Shown here: in pieces, positions 1 through 6,984 of the stretch
Layout of the letters: each line of letters starts with the position of its first letter
How positions within the stretch are numbered: the first letter of the stretch is position 1
From: Lachnospiraceae bacterium UBA3282
GTDB lineage: Bacteria > Bacillota > Clostridia > Lachnospirales > Lachnospiraceae
Length of the DNA: 11,595 nucleotides
Assembly (NCBI GenBank): GCA_002361735.1
Contig: DETS01000046.1
Span: forward strand, 1-11,595
Reading direction: 5' to 3'
Program-made: the position numbers and the translations under genes
Notes under the pieces: generated by a model
What the model was told of the DNA's origin: nothing
Databases searched by the model: none
The model's input: only the letters and a program-made list of their open reading frames with translations

Positions 1-65
1 AGCGTGGACTTGCCGTGGTCGATGTGGGCAACGATACAAAAATTCCTGATTTTGCTCTGGTCCAT
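1..65 (-). CDS. lepA: Elongation factor 4 (LepA), N-terminal 21 residues only
   Basis: The first 21 codons of a gene that runs off the left edge. The peptide begins MDQSKIRNFCIVAHIDHGKS and continues with T. It contains the start of the G1/P-loop (AHIDHGKST) of translational GTPases, and the MDQSKIRNF lead-in is typical of LepA (EF4), the ribosome-bound GTPase that acts on stalled or mistranslocated ribosomes. The ATG (65-63) is preceded at 8 nt by AAAGG (74-78). The position downstream of gpr and spoIIP matches the Bacillus order gpr-spoIIP-lepA. Only the N-terminus is visible, so nothing can be said about the rest of the protein. Confidence 0.93.
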   Translation of the reverse strand, partial: MDQSKIRNFCIVAHIDHGKST

Positions 66-156
66 TGTGGTTTCCTTTCTGGAAATTGTGAAACTCCGAT
101 TACCAAAATTGCACAACTATTTCAGCATTGTAACGACTTTCACAATTGCCTAAAAT

Positions 157-185
157 AGTATAACAAAAATAGGACGGAATGTCCA
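157..185 (-). promoter_or_regulatory. Probable sigma-A promoter of lepA
   Basis: On the minus strand there is TGGACA (185-180), a 17-nt spacer, then TATACT (162-157). An extended -10 TG motif stands at 165-164. Transcription would start near 150 and give a leader of about 85 nt before the lepA ATG. The promoter begins 3 bp after the spoIIP stop codon, so lepA can be transcribed in growing cells independently of the sporulation genes upstream. Confidence 0.7.
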
Positions 186-187
186 CT

Positions 188-1522
188 TCATTCCCGCTCA
201 GGCTCCCTCCCCGAAAAGACCATATCCAGCACGTGCGCCAAAACATCACACGCGTTATGTATTTCCTCCTCCGTGTTGTTCTGCGCGCCCAGCTCGATCA
301 GCAGAGACTTCGGGCAAAGGTGCATGTTATAGCGGTAGGCTTTCAGATAGATCCTGCGGGCAATCCCCGGATAGTATTCGTTGCACGCCGCCTGCATCTG
401 AAAGGACAGGGAAAGATTGTCCGCAAGGTAGGGATTTTCCAGCTGCTCGATCGCTCCTTTCTTTGTACGGCACAGACCGTTAAAAAACATGAACTGCGCC
501 GTGGGACGCCCCTGCAGATCCAGCACCAGCCGCCTGTCCTTTGGCATCTCATCCCTGTGCAGATCGATCACTGCCTCGATCGAGGGATTCTCCGCCAAAA
601 TATGCTCGATCTCCGGCAGGGAATTGCTGTAGGCATAGTCCCTGTCCTCATCATAACACCCGTTATTATGTATCACATTGTAACCGTACCGTTCCCGCAA
701 AAGCGCCGCCAGATATTCACCTGCCCCCAAAATGCCGTTCGTTTCATCCCCCGGAACCGAATCAACGAACGCCTCCTTGGAATGGGTATGATAGATGAGG
801 ATCTGCGGCGCGTCCGCGCTGCCCCGAATGCGCATATCCTTCTCCAAAAGCGTCTTTGCCTGCAGCAGTTCCTCCCCTGCCACCGTCGTGGAGTCCACCG
901 CATAAAAGGCTTTGATCAACGACCGGTAATCACCCAGCTCCTCCCACTGATAGCGATAGCTTTTTTCCGCCGCCTGCACAAAGCCACTCTCCGTTTCATT
1001 TTCCGCCTCATTTTCCGCCTCCGCTTCCGGCTCTGTCTGCGTTTCCTCCCGCACAGTTAAATAACGCTCGTTTTCTTGCCTGATTGCCGACTCCATACTT
1101 CCCTCCAGGTGCATGGCGTCCGCTTCATATTCCAGCGCATCGTCGGGCAGCCCTTTTCTGTCCTCATCGCTTCCTTCCGGCAAAAGCAGTCTGGCATAAT
1201 CGCTCTCCGTCACGCTTCCTCGCCCGTTTTCCATAAAAAAGAGCAGAGCGGGATAGCGCGCAAGAATCCCCCTCTCAAGGAAATCTCCCCCCACTGCCGC
1301 AGAATCTCCTTCACACATTCTGCGGATTCCCGGCAGATAAGGTTCCATCAACAATCCTGCCGCCTGAGAAAACAGGCTGACCGGCTCTTTCTTCTCCCGC
1401 TCCCGCACAAACTCCGTCGCTCCAAAGCACAAAGATATAATAACGAGTGCTATTAAAATTCTTCCCATCCGTTTTCCATTCCACCGCATATTAAGATATA
1501 TGCAGTTTCCATGGAAGTTCAT
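188..1522 (-). CDS. spoIIP: Stage II sporulation protein P (SpoIIP)
   Basis: SpoIIP is the amidase/endopeptidase of the DMP complex that, with SpoIID and SpoIIM, thins septal peptidoglycan and drives the engulfing membrane. Seen here: an N-terminal membrane anchor at about residues 20-36, a low-complexity Glu-rich linker (about 162-180), then the catalytic domain. The domain has ILIYHTHSKEA (241-251; His245, Glu250), VIDLHRDE (318-325; His322) and SLLIELGAQNNT (406-417; Glu410), all matching SpoIIP in B. subtilis. The length of 444 aa is normal. The gene starts 16 bp after gpr, so the two are probably co-transcribed. The start is uncertain: the first ATG has poor ribosome-binding spacing, and ATGs at residues 12 or 19 (just before the anchor) are also possible. 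Confidence 0.93.
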   Translation of the reverse strand: MNFHGNCIYLNMRWNGKRMGRILIALVIISLCFGATEFVREREKKEPVSLFSQAAGLLMEPYLPGIRRMCEGDSAAVGGDFLERGILARYPALLFFMENGRGSVTESDYARLLLPEGSDEDRKGLPDDALEYEADAMHLEGSMESAIRQENERYLTVREETQTEPEAEAENEAENETESGFVQAAEKSYRYQWEELGDYRSLIKAFYAVDSTTVAGEELLQAKTLLEKDMRIRGSADAPQILIYHTHSKEAFVDSVPGDETNGILGAGEYLAALLRERYGYNVIHNNGCYDEDRDYAYSNSLPEIEHILAENPSIEAVIDLHRDEMPKDRRLVLDLQGRPTAQFMFFNGLCRTKKGAIEQLENPYLADNLSLSFQMQAACNEYYPGIARRIYLKAYRYNMHLCPKSLLIELGAQNNTEEEIHNACDVLAHVLDMVFSGREPERE

Positions 1523-1538
1523 ACCAGGACTTGCATCC

Positions 1539-2405
1539 TTAAAAATTCAAGGCGCTGTTGATTCCGTCACAAATGATGTGACTGATCTGGCGGATCTGTT
1601 GATCCACGTCCTTTGTGGTCACATACATATTATTCAGTTCCTTCAAGGTCGCCGGGCGCTCTCCCATGGCATCCCCCACGATGGTCGCCGCATCCACTAC
1701 GGTCGGCACGCCCAACGCCAGTACGGGCACATGAAGTGTTTCCTGCGTGATCGCATTCCTGTGATTGCCGACCCCGGAGCCCGGATGGATCCCCGTATTG
1801 GTAATTTGAATCGTGCGGTTTAAACGTTTGGTAGAGCGGGCGGCAAGCGCGTCGATGACGATCACCAAATCAGGCTTCGTCTCGCCGATCACTCCCTTGA
1901 TGATTTCTGCGGACTCCATCCCCGTCTTTGCCATAACACCCGGTATCAAACTGCTGACCAGGTGCATTTTGGTGCGATTATAGGCTACTTTTCCGTACTC
2001 CATCACAATATGCCTGTTGACAAAGAGATTATCCACCACATTCGGTCCGAGGGAATCCGCCGTCACTTCTCTGTTCCCGAGCCCCACCACCAGGATCGAC
2101 TGCTCTTTTTCCGGCTCCGGCAGGATCCCCCGAAGCTGCTCCGCCAGGATCTGCGAAATTTCCTGATGATAGTCCTCCTCCGGCTCCGTCATGGCGGGAG
2201 CCTCCAGTGTGATATAAGTTCCCATGGGTTTTCCGAGCGCCTTGGCACCGTTTTTCGTCTCTATGACTACCCGCGTGATATGCACATCGCTCTGCTCGTC
2301 ATAACGTTCCTCCACGATGACCCCGTGCAATCCGGATTCTTTTTCCCCTATGCTCTCTCTGGCTTCCAACGCCAAGTCCGTCCTGACATTCGACCAGCCT
2401 TCCAT
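1539..2405 (-). CDS. gpr: Germination protease GPR (spore protease)
   Basis: GPR is the aspartic-type (family A25) endopeptidase that degrades small acid-soluble spore proteins at germination, after the zymogen is trimmed at its N-terminus in the developing spore. The protein is 288 aa. It opens with the typical NVRTDLALEA (6-15), near where the propeptide is cut. It carries VVGLGNREVTADSLGP (106-121, Asp117) and VIVIDALAARS (181-191, Asp185), which hold the two aspartates implicated in catalysis, and ITNTGIHPGSGVGNHR (201-216). The ATG is preceded by GGAAAGG-type purine runs. It is divergent from rpsT and directly upstream of spoIIP, as in Bacillus. Forespore-specific expression would be expected, but I could not identify a convincing sigma-F/G promoter. 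Confidence 0.95.
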   Translation of the reverse strand: MEGWSNVRTDLALEARESIGEKESGLHGVIVEERYDEQSDVHITRVVIETKNGAKALGKPMGTYITLEAPAMTEPEEDYHQEISQILAEQLRGILPEPEKEQSILVVGLGNREVTADSLGPNVVDNLFVNRHIVMEYGKVAYNRTKMHLVSSLIPGVMAKTGMESAEIIKGVIGETKPDLVIVIDALAARSTKRLNRTIQITNTGIHPGSGVGNHRNAITQETLHVPVLALGVPTVVDAATIVGDAMGERPATLKELNNMYVTTKDVDQQIRQISHIICDGINSALNF

Positions 2406-2532
2406 ATCGATTTCCTTTCCTTTCCGGCTTCACAGCCGCTTGCTTTTCTCCTGCAGCTGTTATATTTTATGCGGATTTTTTCTGCCTGCCCATTTTCTTT
2501 TCTATTTTTTGCAAAAATAAACAAAATATGTA

Positions 2533-2561
2533 TTGACATCCCCATTCCCATAATCTACAAT
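2533..2561 (+). promoter_or_regulatory. Sigma-A promoter of rpsT
   Basis: TTGACA (2533-2538), a 17-nt spacer and TACAAT (2556-2561) form a near-consensus vegetative promoter facing rpsT. The start point should be near 2568, giving a 5' leader of about 100 nt. The promoter lies in the divergent gpr-rpsT intergenic region (2406-2667), the rest of which is AT-rich with no further gene seen. Confidence 0.85.
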
Positions 2562-2611
2562 AATATGCGTATGTTTCCGCTTGACTCACTGCTTGCGGAT
2601 GAAATAACCGC

Positions 2612-2628
2612 TTCTGTCTTTGACAGGA
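2612..2628 (+). promoter_or_regulatory. Short hairpin in the rpsT leader
   Basis: CTGTC (2614-2618) pairs with GACAG (2622-2626) around a 3-nt loop, extended outward by a T-G and a T-A pair to 7 bp. It sits about 30 nt before the rpsT Shine-Dalgarno sequence (GGAGG, 2658-2662) and is not followed by a T-run, so it is not a terminator. It could take part in leader-mediated autoregulation, as happens for many ribosomal protein genes, but a single small hairpin is weak evidence. Confidence 0.35.
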
Positions 2629-2667
2629 CGCGTCACAATAGTAACTGCATTTGAAATGGAGGATGTT

Positions 2668-2931
2668 ATGGCTAATATCAAATCTGCGAAAAAAAGAATC
2701 TTGGTAAACAGAACGAAGGCTGAGAGAAACAAATCCATCAAGTCCGGCGTTAAGACAGCGATCAAAAAAGTTTACGCTGCCATCGACGCAAAGGATAAGG
2801 CTGCTGCACAGAGCGCGCTTTTAGCAGCTACCTCCGCCATCGACAAGGCGACCAAGAAGGGTGTATACCACAAGAACACTTCCGCAAGGAAGGTGTCCCG
2901 CATGAATCTTGCCGTAAACAAGATGGCATAA
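2668..2931 (+). CDS. rpsT: 30S ribosomal protein S20
   Basis: S20 binds 16S rRNA early in 30S assembly. The 87-aa basic, alanine-rich protein starts MANIKSAKKRILVN and contains KGVYHKNTSARKVSRM (70-85), the conserved S20 C-terminal part (it binds helix 44 and the 5' domain). The ATG at 2668 is chosen over an earlier in-frame ATG (2620) because GGAGG ends 5 nt upstream and MANIKSA is the family N-terminus. It is a single-gene transcript with its own promoter and a terminator 36 bp downstream. It is divergent from gpr, as in B. subtilis. Confidence 0.97.
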   Translation: MANIKSAKKRILVNRTKAERNKSIKSGVKTAIKKVYAAIDAKDKAAAQSALLAATSAIDKATKKGVYHKNTSARKVSRMNLAVNKMA

Positions 2932-2967
2932 GCTCTCTGCGGTCAACAACTTATGGAAAAACCGACA

Positions 2968-2993
2968 AAGGCGGGTGCATCGGCACCCGCCTT
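2968..2993. terminator. Bidirectional intrinsic terminator between rpsT and the TPM gene
   Basis: An 11-bp perfect stem, AAGGCGGGTGC (2968-2978) with GCACCCGCCTT (2983-2993), surrounds a 4-nt loop. On the plus strand T-rich sequence follows (CTTACTTCATTGCTTC). On the minus strand GGTTTTTCC follows after a few bases. The stem lies between the convergent ends of rpsT and the 3022-3897 gene and probably stops both transcripts. Confidence 0.85.
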
Positions 2994-3021
2994 ACTTCAT
3001 TGCTTCATTCTTCTTGCGCTG

Positions 3022-3897
3022 TTACCTGCTGCGTCCGCCGCCTCCGTGATGGCCGCCGCCTCCGCCGTGGCTTCGTCCGCCGCCGCCACCGCCGCCGCTG
3101 CTCGTTTCGATCTTTCTCTGCGTCACTGTCTTTCTTAAGAATCTGTCCGTCTGCACATGGAAGACAGGCTGCCCTCCCGCAACATAGGTGGTCGCGGTGG
3201 TCGTCTTTCTTCCTTTCTTAGAGCTCCAGTTGCAAATCAGAAAAATAACAGCCGTTATTATACCAATCGCCCAGGGCACGATACCCGGCACGCTGAAATG
3301 AAACACCCGCCACCCCAGCATATCATGATAAAACGTATTGATGTAAAGCTTATAAGCACGATAAGGATCATTTTCCACACAGCTGTAGACATTATCCAAC
3401 AGATGATCGACATCCTCCGTATAGTAGGTATCTCTCGCCCTGCCGGTGGTACAGAACCAGGTGTGGATCATACCGTCGTCTTCTCTGGAATAATTATCCA
3501 CCAGCACGACGCCGTCCCCATCCGGTTTGTCATAGCCCATGCCGTTCTGTTCCCAAAACTGTTCTGCGTAGACCCGCACATACTCTTCTGAATACGCGTT
3601 TGGCTCATACGTTTTTGCAAACTCCTTTAGCGGCTCATTCAGCGTAATGAGCACAATATCGCAGCCCGTCTGCTTCTCACGCTTGGCGATCAGTTCGCGC
3701 AGCTTCTTTTCCTGTTTGTCCGTCAGCACATCCGCTTTGTCAAACACCCGCTCCGTAACGGTACACTCCGTATTGGTCCGCTGATAATCGACCGCCTTTG
3801 CCGTCCCCCAATGCCCTGCCTGAAAGAGAAGGAAGAGAACGATCAAGGATGCCAGTATGATATAAAGCCACTTAAAATAGCGAAAATATTCTTTCAA
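3022..3897 (-). CDS. TPM-domain membrane protein with a Gly/His-rich tail
   Basis: A 291-aa protein. It has an N-terminal membrane segment (about 11-27), an extracytoplasmic domain (about 45-195) with the TPM-type pattern VFDKADVLTDKQEKKLREL (51-69) and later GDGVVLVDN (127-135), a second membrane segment (about 205-223) and a short cytoplasmic region. The C-terminus (267-291) is almost only Gly, His, Ser and Arg. TPM domains (as in E. coli YgcG and plant TLP18.3) are found in membrane proteins of poorly known function, sometimes with phosphatase activity. The start is TTG: AGGAGG lies 8 nt upstream, and the nearby ATG is in another frame. The stop codon of the upstream zinc-ribbon gene overlaps this ribosome binding site, so translation is probably coupled. 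It is the last gene before the terminator at 2968-2993. Confidence 0.8.
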   Translation of the reverse strand: MKEYFRYFKWLYIILASLIVLFLLFQAGHWGTAKAVDYQRTNTECTVTERVFDKADVLTDKQEKKLRELIAKREKQTGCDIVLITLNEPLKEFAKTYEPNAYSEEYVRVYAEQFWEQNGMGYDKPDGDGVVLVDNYSREDDGMIHTWFCTTGRARDTYYTEDVDHLLDNVYSCVENDPYRAYKLYINTFYHDMLGWRVFHFSVPGIVPWAIGIITAVIFLICNWSSKKGRKTTTATTYVAGGQPVFHVQTDRFLRKTVTQRKIETSSGGGGGGGRSHGGGGGHHGGGGRSR

Positions 3898-3909
3898 CGT
3901 CCATTCCTC

Positions 3910-4893
3910 CTATAAAATCTCCATCACCTGCACGGCAATCTGACAGGCTGCCGTCACCACCGCAAACACCGAGGCAGCGTAAAGCAGTACCTTCGCCTTG
4001 GAAACCGGGGTAATCCCCACTACTTTTCCGGTCTGTCCGTTGACATGATATTCGTAAACCTGATCTTTATAGCGGTAAAAATACTGCCAGACCGGCAACA
4101 GCGCGTAATTCACACCTTTGCCCTTCAGGTTTAAGTCCCTGCGATACGGGCGCATCGTGACATATCCGTTCAAAGATGACTGCATGAGCTGCTCCGATGC
4201 CTGTCTCGCCTTCTGCAAAGCCCGCTCCTCAAGCTCCCCCGCCTTCTGGTTATAGACCTCTCCGTAAAAGCCTGACAGATACTTCGGTTCAAAATCCGCA
4301 AGCGCCTGATAATCATAGGGTTCCATCAGATCCATTGCCCCGTCTTCCATGGCGTAGGAGGCATCCACCGGGATCCGCTCAAAGTCCACATTCATCCTGC
4401 GCTGCACATCGAAATAAGAAGTTTCCGTATACTCCGTATTGCCGCTGCGCCAAGTCCTTACCTTGGTCCCCTCTCCGGCATAATCATAGTCGGCATCATA
4501 ATCGTAAAGCCAGAAGGGTACATAGGTCCCCTCCATCTTTTGCAGGCTTTTTGCGGACATAAAATCGGAAGGCGCAAAGAGGCGCCTTGAAAATTCCTGT
4601 TCCATCGCCGCTGCCGCCATCTGCCTGCTCACCCGAAAAGGCAGGATCAAATGCGGTTCATAGCCGCCCTCCACGCGCTCATTAAAGATCAGGTACATAC
4701 CGCAATGCTCGCACTTACACGCAGAGGTATAGTCCGTGATGCTTAAAGGGGCGCCGCAGTTGACACACCGTTCCATGGAAGTATCCATGATTCGATCTTC
4801 GCTGTCCTCGCTCTCACAGTGCGGACAATACATCCTGCCCTTGTCCGGCGCGTAAACGGCGTTGCCGCCGCAGTTTTTACATTTAAATAACAT
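3910..4893 (-). CDS. Double zinc-ribbon protein with a C-terminal membrane segment
   Basis: A 327-aa protein, function unknown. Two zinc ribbons open it: CKNC and CPHC (Cys5, 8, 23, 26), then CVNC and CEHC (Cys43, 46, 61, 64). A mixed alpha/beta middle region follows with FWLYDYDADYDYAGEG, then a hydrophobic stretch in the last 26 residues (about 302-327) that looks like a tail anchor. Such proteins are often mislabelled as primosomal or TFIIB-like; there is no helicase domain. The ATG at 4893 is preceded at 5 nt by GGAAGGGAG, which beats an upstream in-frame GTG (4914). It lies between the PurF-like and TPM genes, and its stop (TAG) overlaps the TPM ribosome binding site, which suggests the two products work together at the membrane. 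Confidence 0.75.
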   Translation of the reverse strand: MLFKCKNCGGNAVYAPDKGRMYCPHCESEDSEDRIMDTSMERCVNCGAPLSITDYTSACKCEHCGMYLIFNERVEGGYEPHLILPFRVSRQMAAAAMEQEFSRRLFAPSDFMSAKSLQKMEGTYVPFWLYDYDADYDYAGEGTKVRTWRSGNTEYTETSYFDVQRRMNVDFERIPVDASYAMEDGAMDLMEPYDYQALADFEPKYLSGFYGEVYNQKAGELEERALQKARQASEQLMQSSLNGYVTMRPYRRDLNLKGKGVNYALLPVWQYFYRYKDQVYEYHVNGQTGKVVGITPVSKAKVLLYAASVFAVVTAACQIAVQVMEIL

Positions 4894-4914
4894 TTGAACT
4901 CCCTTCCTCAACAC

Positions 4915-4965
4915 AGAGAATGCCGTTTCTCAGGCATTCTCTAAGAGATAACGCAGTTATCTCTT
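4915..4965. repeat. Two adjacent perfect 10-bp inverted repeats over the purF-like stop codon
   Basis: Inverted repeat 1 is AGAGAATGCC (4915-4924) with GGCATTCTCT (4933-4942), loop 8 nt. Inverted repeat 2 is AAGAGATAAC (4943-4952) with GTTATCTCTT (4956-4965), loop 3 nt. The two are contiguous. The second contains the stop codon of the PurF-like gene (4957-4959) and the first ends about 10 bp before the next gene's ribosome binding site. No T-run follows either on the minus strand, so these are not ordinary terminators. An mRNA stability or processing element, or a partial transcription block between the two genes, is possible. Confidence 0.6.
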
Positions 4966-6363
4966 GCCATCCCAACAGTAGGTACACAGCTTACATTTAT
5001 CGATGCCCACAGAAGCGATCATATCGTCCAAACGGTGATAGCGCAGCGTGGTAAAATTCAGCTTCTCCCGAATCTTTTCCAGCATCTGAGCATACTCCGC
5101 ACTGTCAGGATCCGCATACACCGACAGATTGGGATATTTATTCTCCCCCTCCAGTTCCTTGATCACCCGACGGGCAATCAGCTCCATCTCCGAGGTGGAA
5201 CGGGAAAAGTTTAAGTATTTACATCCAAAGAGCAGCGGCGGACAAGCCGGTCTGATATGTACCTCTTTGGCACCGCTCTGGTAGAGAAATTCCGTGGTCT
5301 CCCGCAGCTGTGTGCCCCGCACAATGGAGTCATCGATCAAAAGCAGGCTCCTGTCCATGATCAGATCGTGCACCGGAAGCAGCTTCATCTTTGCAATCAG
5401 GTCACGCTTGCTCTGGATCGTCGGCATAAAGGAACGGGGCCAGGTGGGCGTATACTTGATAAACGGTCTGGAAAAAGGAATCCCCGACTCGTTGGCATAA
5501 CCGATGGCATGCGCCGTTCCCGAATCCGGCACCCCGGCAACGATATCCGGTTTTGCATCGTCGCGTTTAGCCAGCATTGCTCCGCAGCGATAGCGCATTT
5601 CCTCCACGCTGACGCCCTCATAGGAGGAGGAAGGATAGCCATAATAAATCCACAGGAAGGTACAGATCTTCATGTCCTTTCCCGGTGCCGCCAATGTCTT
5701 TACCCCCTCTGGCGTCACAATGACGATCTCTCCCGGCCCGAGCTCCCGCTCCGGCACATAGCCCAGATTCAGGTAAGCAAAACTCTCAAAAGAAACGCAG
5801 TACGCCTCCTCCTTCCTGCCAATGGTGACAGGCGTCCTCCCCAGCCTGTCTCTTGCCGCAAGGATCCCCTTAGGCGTCATCAGCAGAATCGTCATCGAAC
5901 CGTCGATCAATTCCTGCGCATACTGAATGCCTTCGATGAGATTCTCCCGCTGGTTGATGATCGCCGCCACTAATTCCGTAGCATTGATATCACCGCCGCT
6001 CATCTCCAGGAAGTGCCCCTTCCCATGCCGGAAGATCTCTTTCACGATCTCATCCTTATTATTGATCCTGCCCACCGTAGTGATTGCATAGGTTCCGTGG
6101 TGGGAGCGGATGATCAACGGCTGCGGCTCATAATCCGAGATACAGCCGATGCCGACCGTCCCGTACATCTGATTTACATCCTTGTCAAACTTTGTGCGGA
6201 AGGGCGTGTTCTCAATGTTGTGAATGGCGCGGTTAAACCCCGCCTCATCATCATACAGCGCCATACCCGCCCGTCTGGTGCCCAGATGGGAATGATAGTC
6301 CGTCCCAAAAAACAAATCAAAAATACAATTTTCCTTTGATGCCACTCCAAAAAAGCCGCCCAT
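4957..6363 (-). CDS. PurF-like amidophosphoribosyltransferase paralogue lacking the glutaminase cysteine
   Basis: A 468-aa protein with the PurF two-domain plan. PurF makes phosphoribosylamine from PRPP and glutamine in purine synthesis. The C-terminal half is a good PRTase: PDIVAGVPDSG (272-282) and the PRPP loop LLLIDDSIVRGTQ (340-352; Asp344, Asp345). The cysteines at the Fe-S ligand positions of B. subtilis PurF are kept (Cys234, Cys381, CKLCTYC 457-463). The N-terminal Ntn-hydrolase half is degenerate. It starts MGGFFGVAS where PurF has (propeptide-)CGVFGI, so the nucleophile Cys is replaced by Gly. The expected HRGQ and RY glutamine-site motifs are also not recognisable (GTRRAGM, GIGCISD). 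An in-frame TAA two codons before the ATG excludes a longer start. AAAAGGAG precedes the ATG and overlaps the stop of the GGDEF-like gene, so the two are probably coupled. Confidence 0.85.
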   Translation of the reverse strand: MGGFFGVASKENCIFDLFFGTDYHSHLGTRRAGMALYDDEAGFNRAIHNIENTPFRTKFDKDVNQMYGTVGIGCISDYEPQPLIIRSHHGTYAITTVGRINNKDEIVKEIFRHGKGHFLEMSGGDINATELVAAIINQRENLIEGIQYAQELIDGSMTILLMTPKGILAARDRLGRTPVTIGRKEEAYCVSFESFAYLNLGYVPERELGPGEIVIVTPEGVKTLAAPGKDMKICTFLWIYYGYPSSSYEGVSVEEMRYRCGAMLAKRDDAKPDIVAGVPDSGTAHAIGYANESGIPFSRPFIKYTPTWPRSFMPTIQSKRDLIAKMKLLPVHDLIMDRSLLLIDDSIVRGTQLRETTEFLYQSGAKEVHIRPACPPLLFGCKYLNFSRSTSEMELIARRVIKELEGENKYPNLSVYADPDSAEYAQMLEKIREKLNFTTLRYHRLDDMIASVGIDKCKLCTYCWDGKR

Positions 6364-6377
6364 CCCTTATTCTCCTT

Positions 6378-6950
6378 TTAGCCTGTGTATGTTTTCTGTT
6401 CCCCGGTACTGACTTCGCAGCCGCATCTGCCGCCCTCTTTTACCCTGTGCAGTACCTTCTTTGCCTGTATGTACAGCTCCTGAAAGCTCCCACCGGGTTC
6501 CCCTAAAGCCGCGCCGGCACTCAAAGTAACGCCCCGCAATTCTCCGCCCATATGCAGCAGTCTGTCATTGATCACGGTGATCCTTCTGCGGATACCTCCC
6601 ACATGCTCAGCCGCCATGCCCACGATCCAGAGGGCAAAGAGATCGTCCTCCAGCCTACCGACGGCATCCACTGCCCTGAAATTTTCACACAGAGCTGCCG
6701 CCACCGCCCGCAGGACGCGATCGCCCGTCTCGCTTCCGAACCGTTCGTTAATCTCCCGCATATGGTCTACATCCACCAAAACAAGGCAGCCCTGCTCTCC
6801 GCCGCCTGCCAATGCTTTCTCCACGATCCGCAAAAAAGTCTTTTTGTTCGCAGTCCCCGTGAGCGTATCCTGCTCTCCTCTGCTATAGACTCTCCTGCCC
6901 GGTCTCCCCTGTGTTTTTTTTGCAGCAAGCAGATGCAGCAATTTCTTCAC
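6378..6950 (-). CDS. GGDEF-fold protein with degenerate active site
   Basis: A 190-aa single-domain protein with no membrane segment. It keeps the diguanylate cyclase framework: DTLTGTANKKTF (28-39), LVDVDHMREINERFG (58-72) with the metal-binding aspartates, GDRVLRAVA (76-84) and GVTLSAGAA (140-148). The signature GGDEF is instead EDDLF (101-105), losing both glycines and the catalytic glutamate. It should therefore not make cyclic di-GMP and may bind nucleotide or act as a protein partner; degenerate GGDEF domains that sense GTP or c-di-GMP are known. The start is GTG with AAGGAGGG 6 nt upstream. It lies 34 bp after the hydrolase gene, and its stop overlaps the ribosome binding site of the PurF-like gene. 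Confidence 0.8.
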   Translation of the reverse strand: MKKLLHLLAAKKTQGRPGRRVYSRGEQDTLTGTANKKTFLRIVEKALAGGGEQGCLVLVDVDHMREINERFGSETGDRVLRAVAAALCENFRAVDAVGRLEDDLFALWIVGMAAEHVGGIRRRITVINDRLLHMGGELRGVTLSAGAALGEPGGSFQELYIQAKKVLHRVKEGGRCGCEVSTGEQKTYTG

Positions 6951-6984
6951 CGCACTCCCTCCTTAAGCTCCTGCTTCTTTTATC

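Noticed and set aside
179..1060. Long plus-strand open frame opposite spoIIP
   Set aside because: It is antisense to the clearly conserved SpoIIP catalytic region, rich in Arg/His/Pro as expected of a shadow frame, and has no recognisable motif.
2453..2472. Sigma-F/G promoter for gpr with GCATA as -35 (minus strand)
   Set aside because: The expected -10 sequence is absent at the right distance (AGGAGAAAAG is found instead).
2578..2640. Three-way-junction ribosomal leader before rpsT
   Set aside because: Beyond the one 7-bp hairpin, the other helices (TGAC/GTCA and GCGG/CCGC) are only 4 bp each and could be chance, so no leader class is claimed.
5257..5973. Long plus-strand open frame opposite the PurF-like gene
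   Set aside because: Antisense to a well-conserved PRTase; composition and lack of motifs mark it as a shadow.
6325..6327. Cys13 of the PurF-like protein as an alternative N-terminal nucleophile
   Set aside because: GGFFGV aligns with CGVFGI, placing the nucleophile position at Gly2/Gly3. Using Cys13 would remove the first strand of the Ntn fold.
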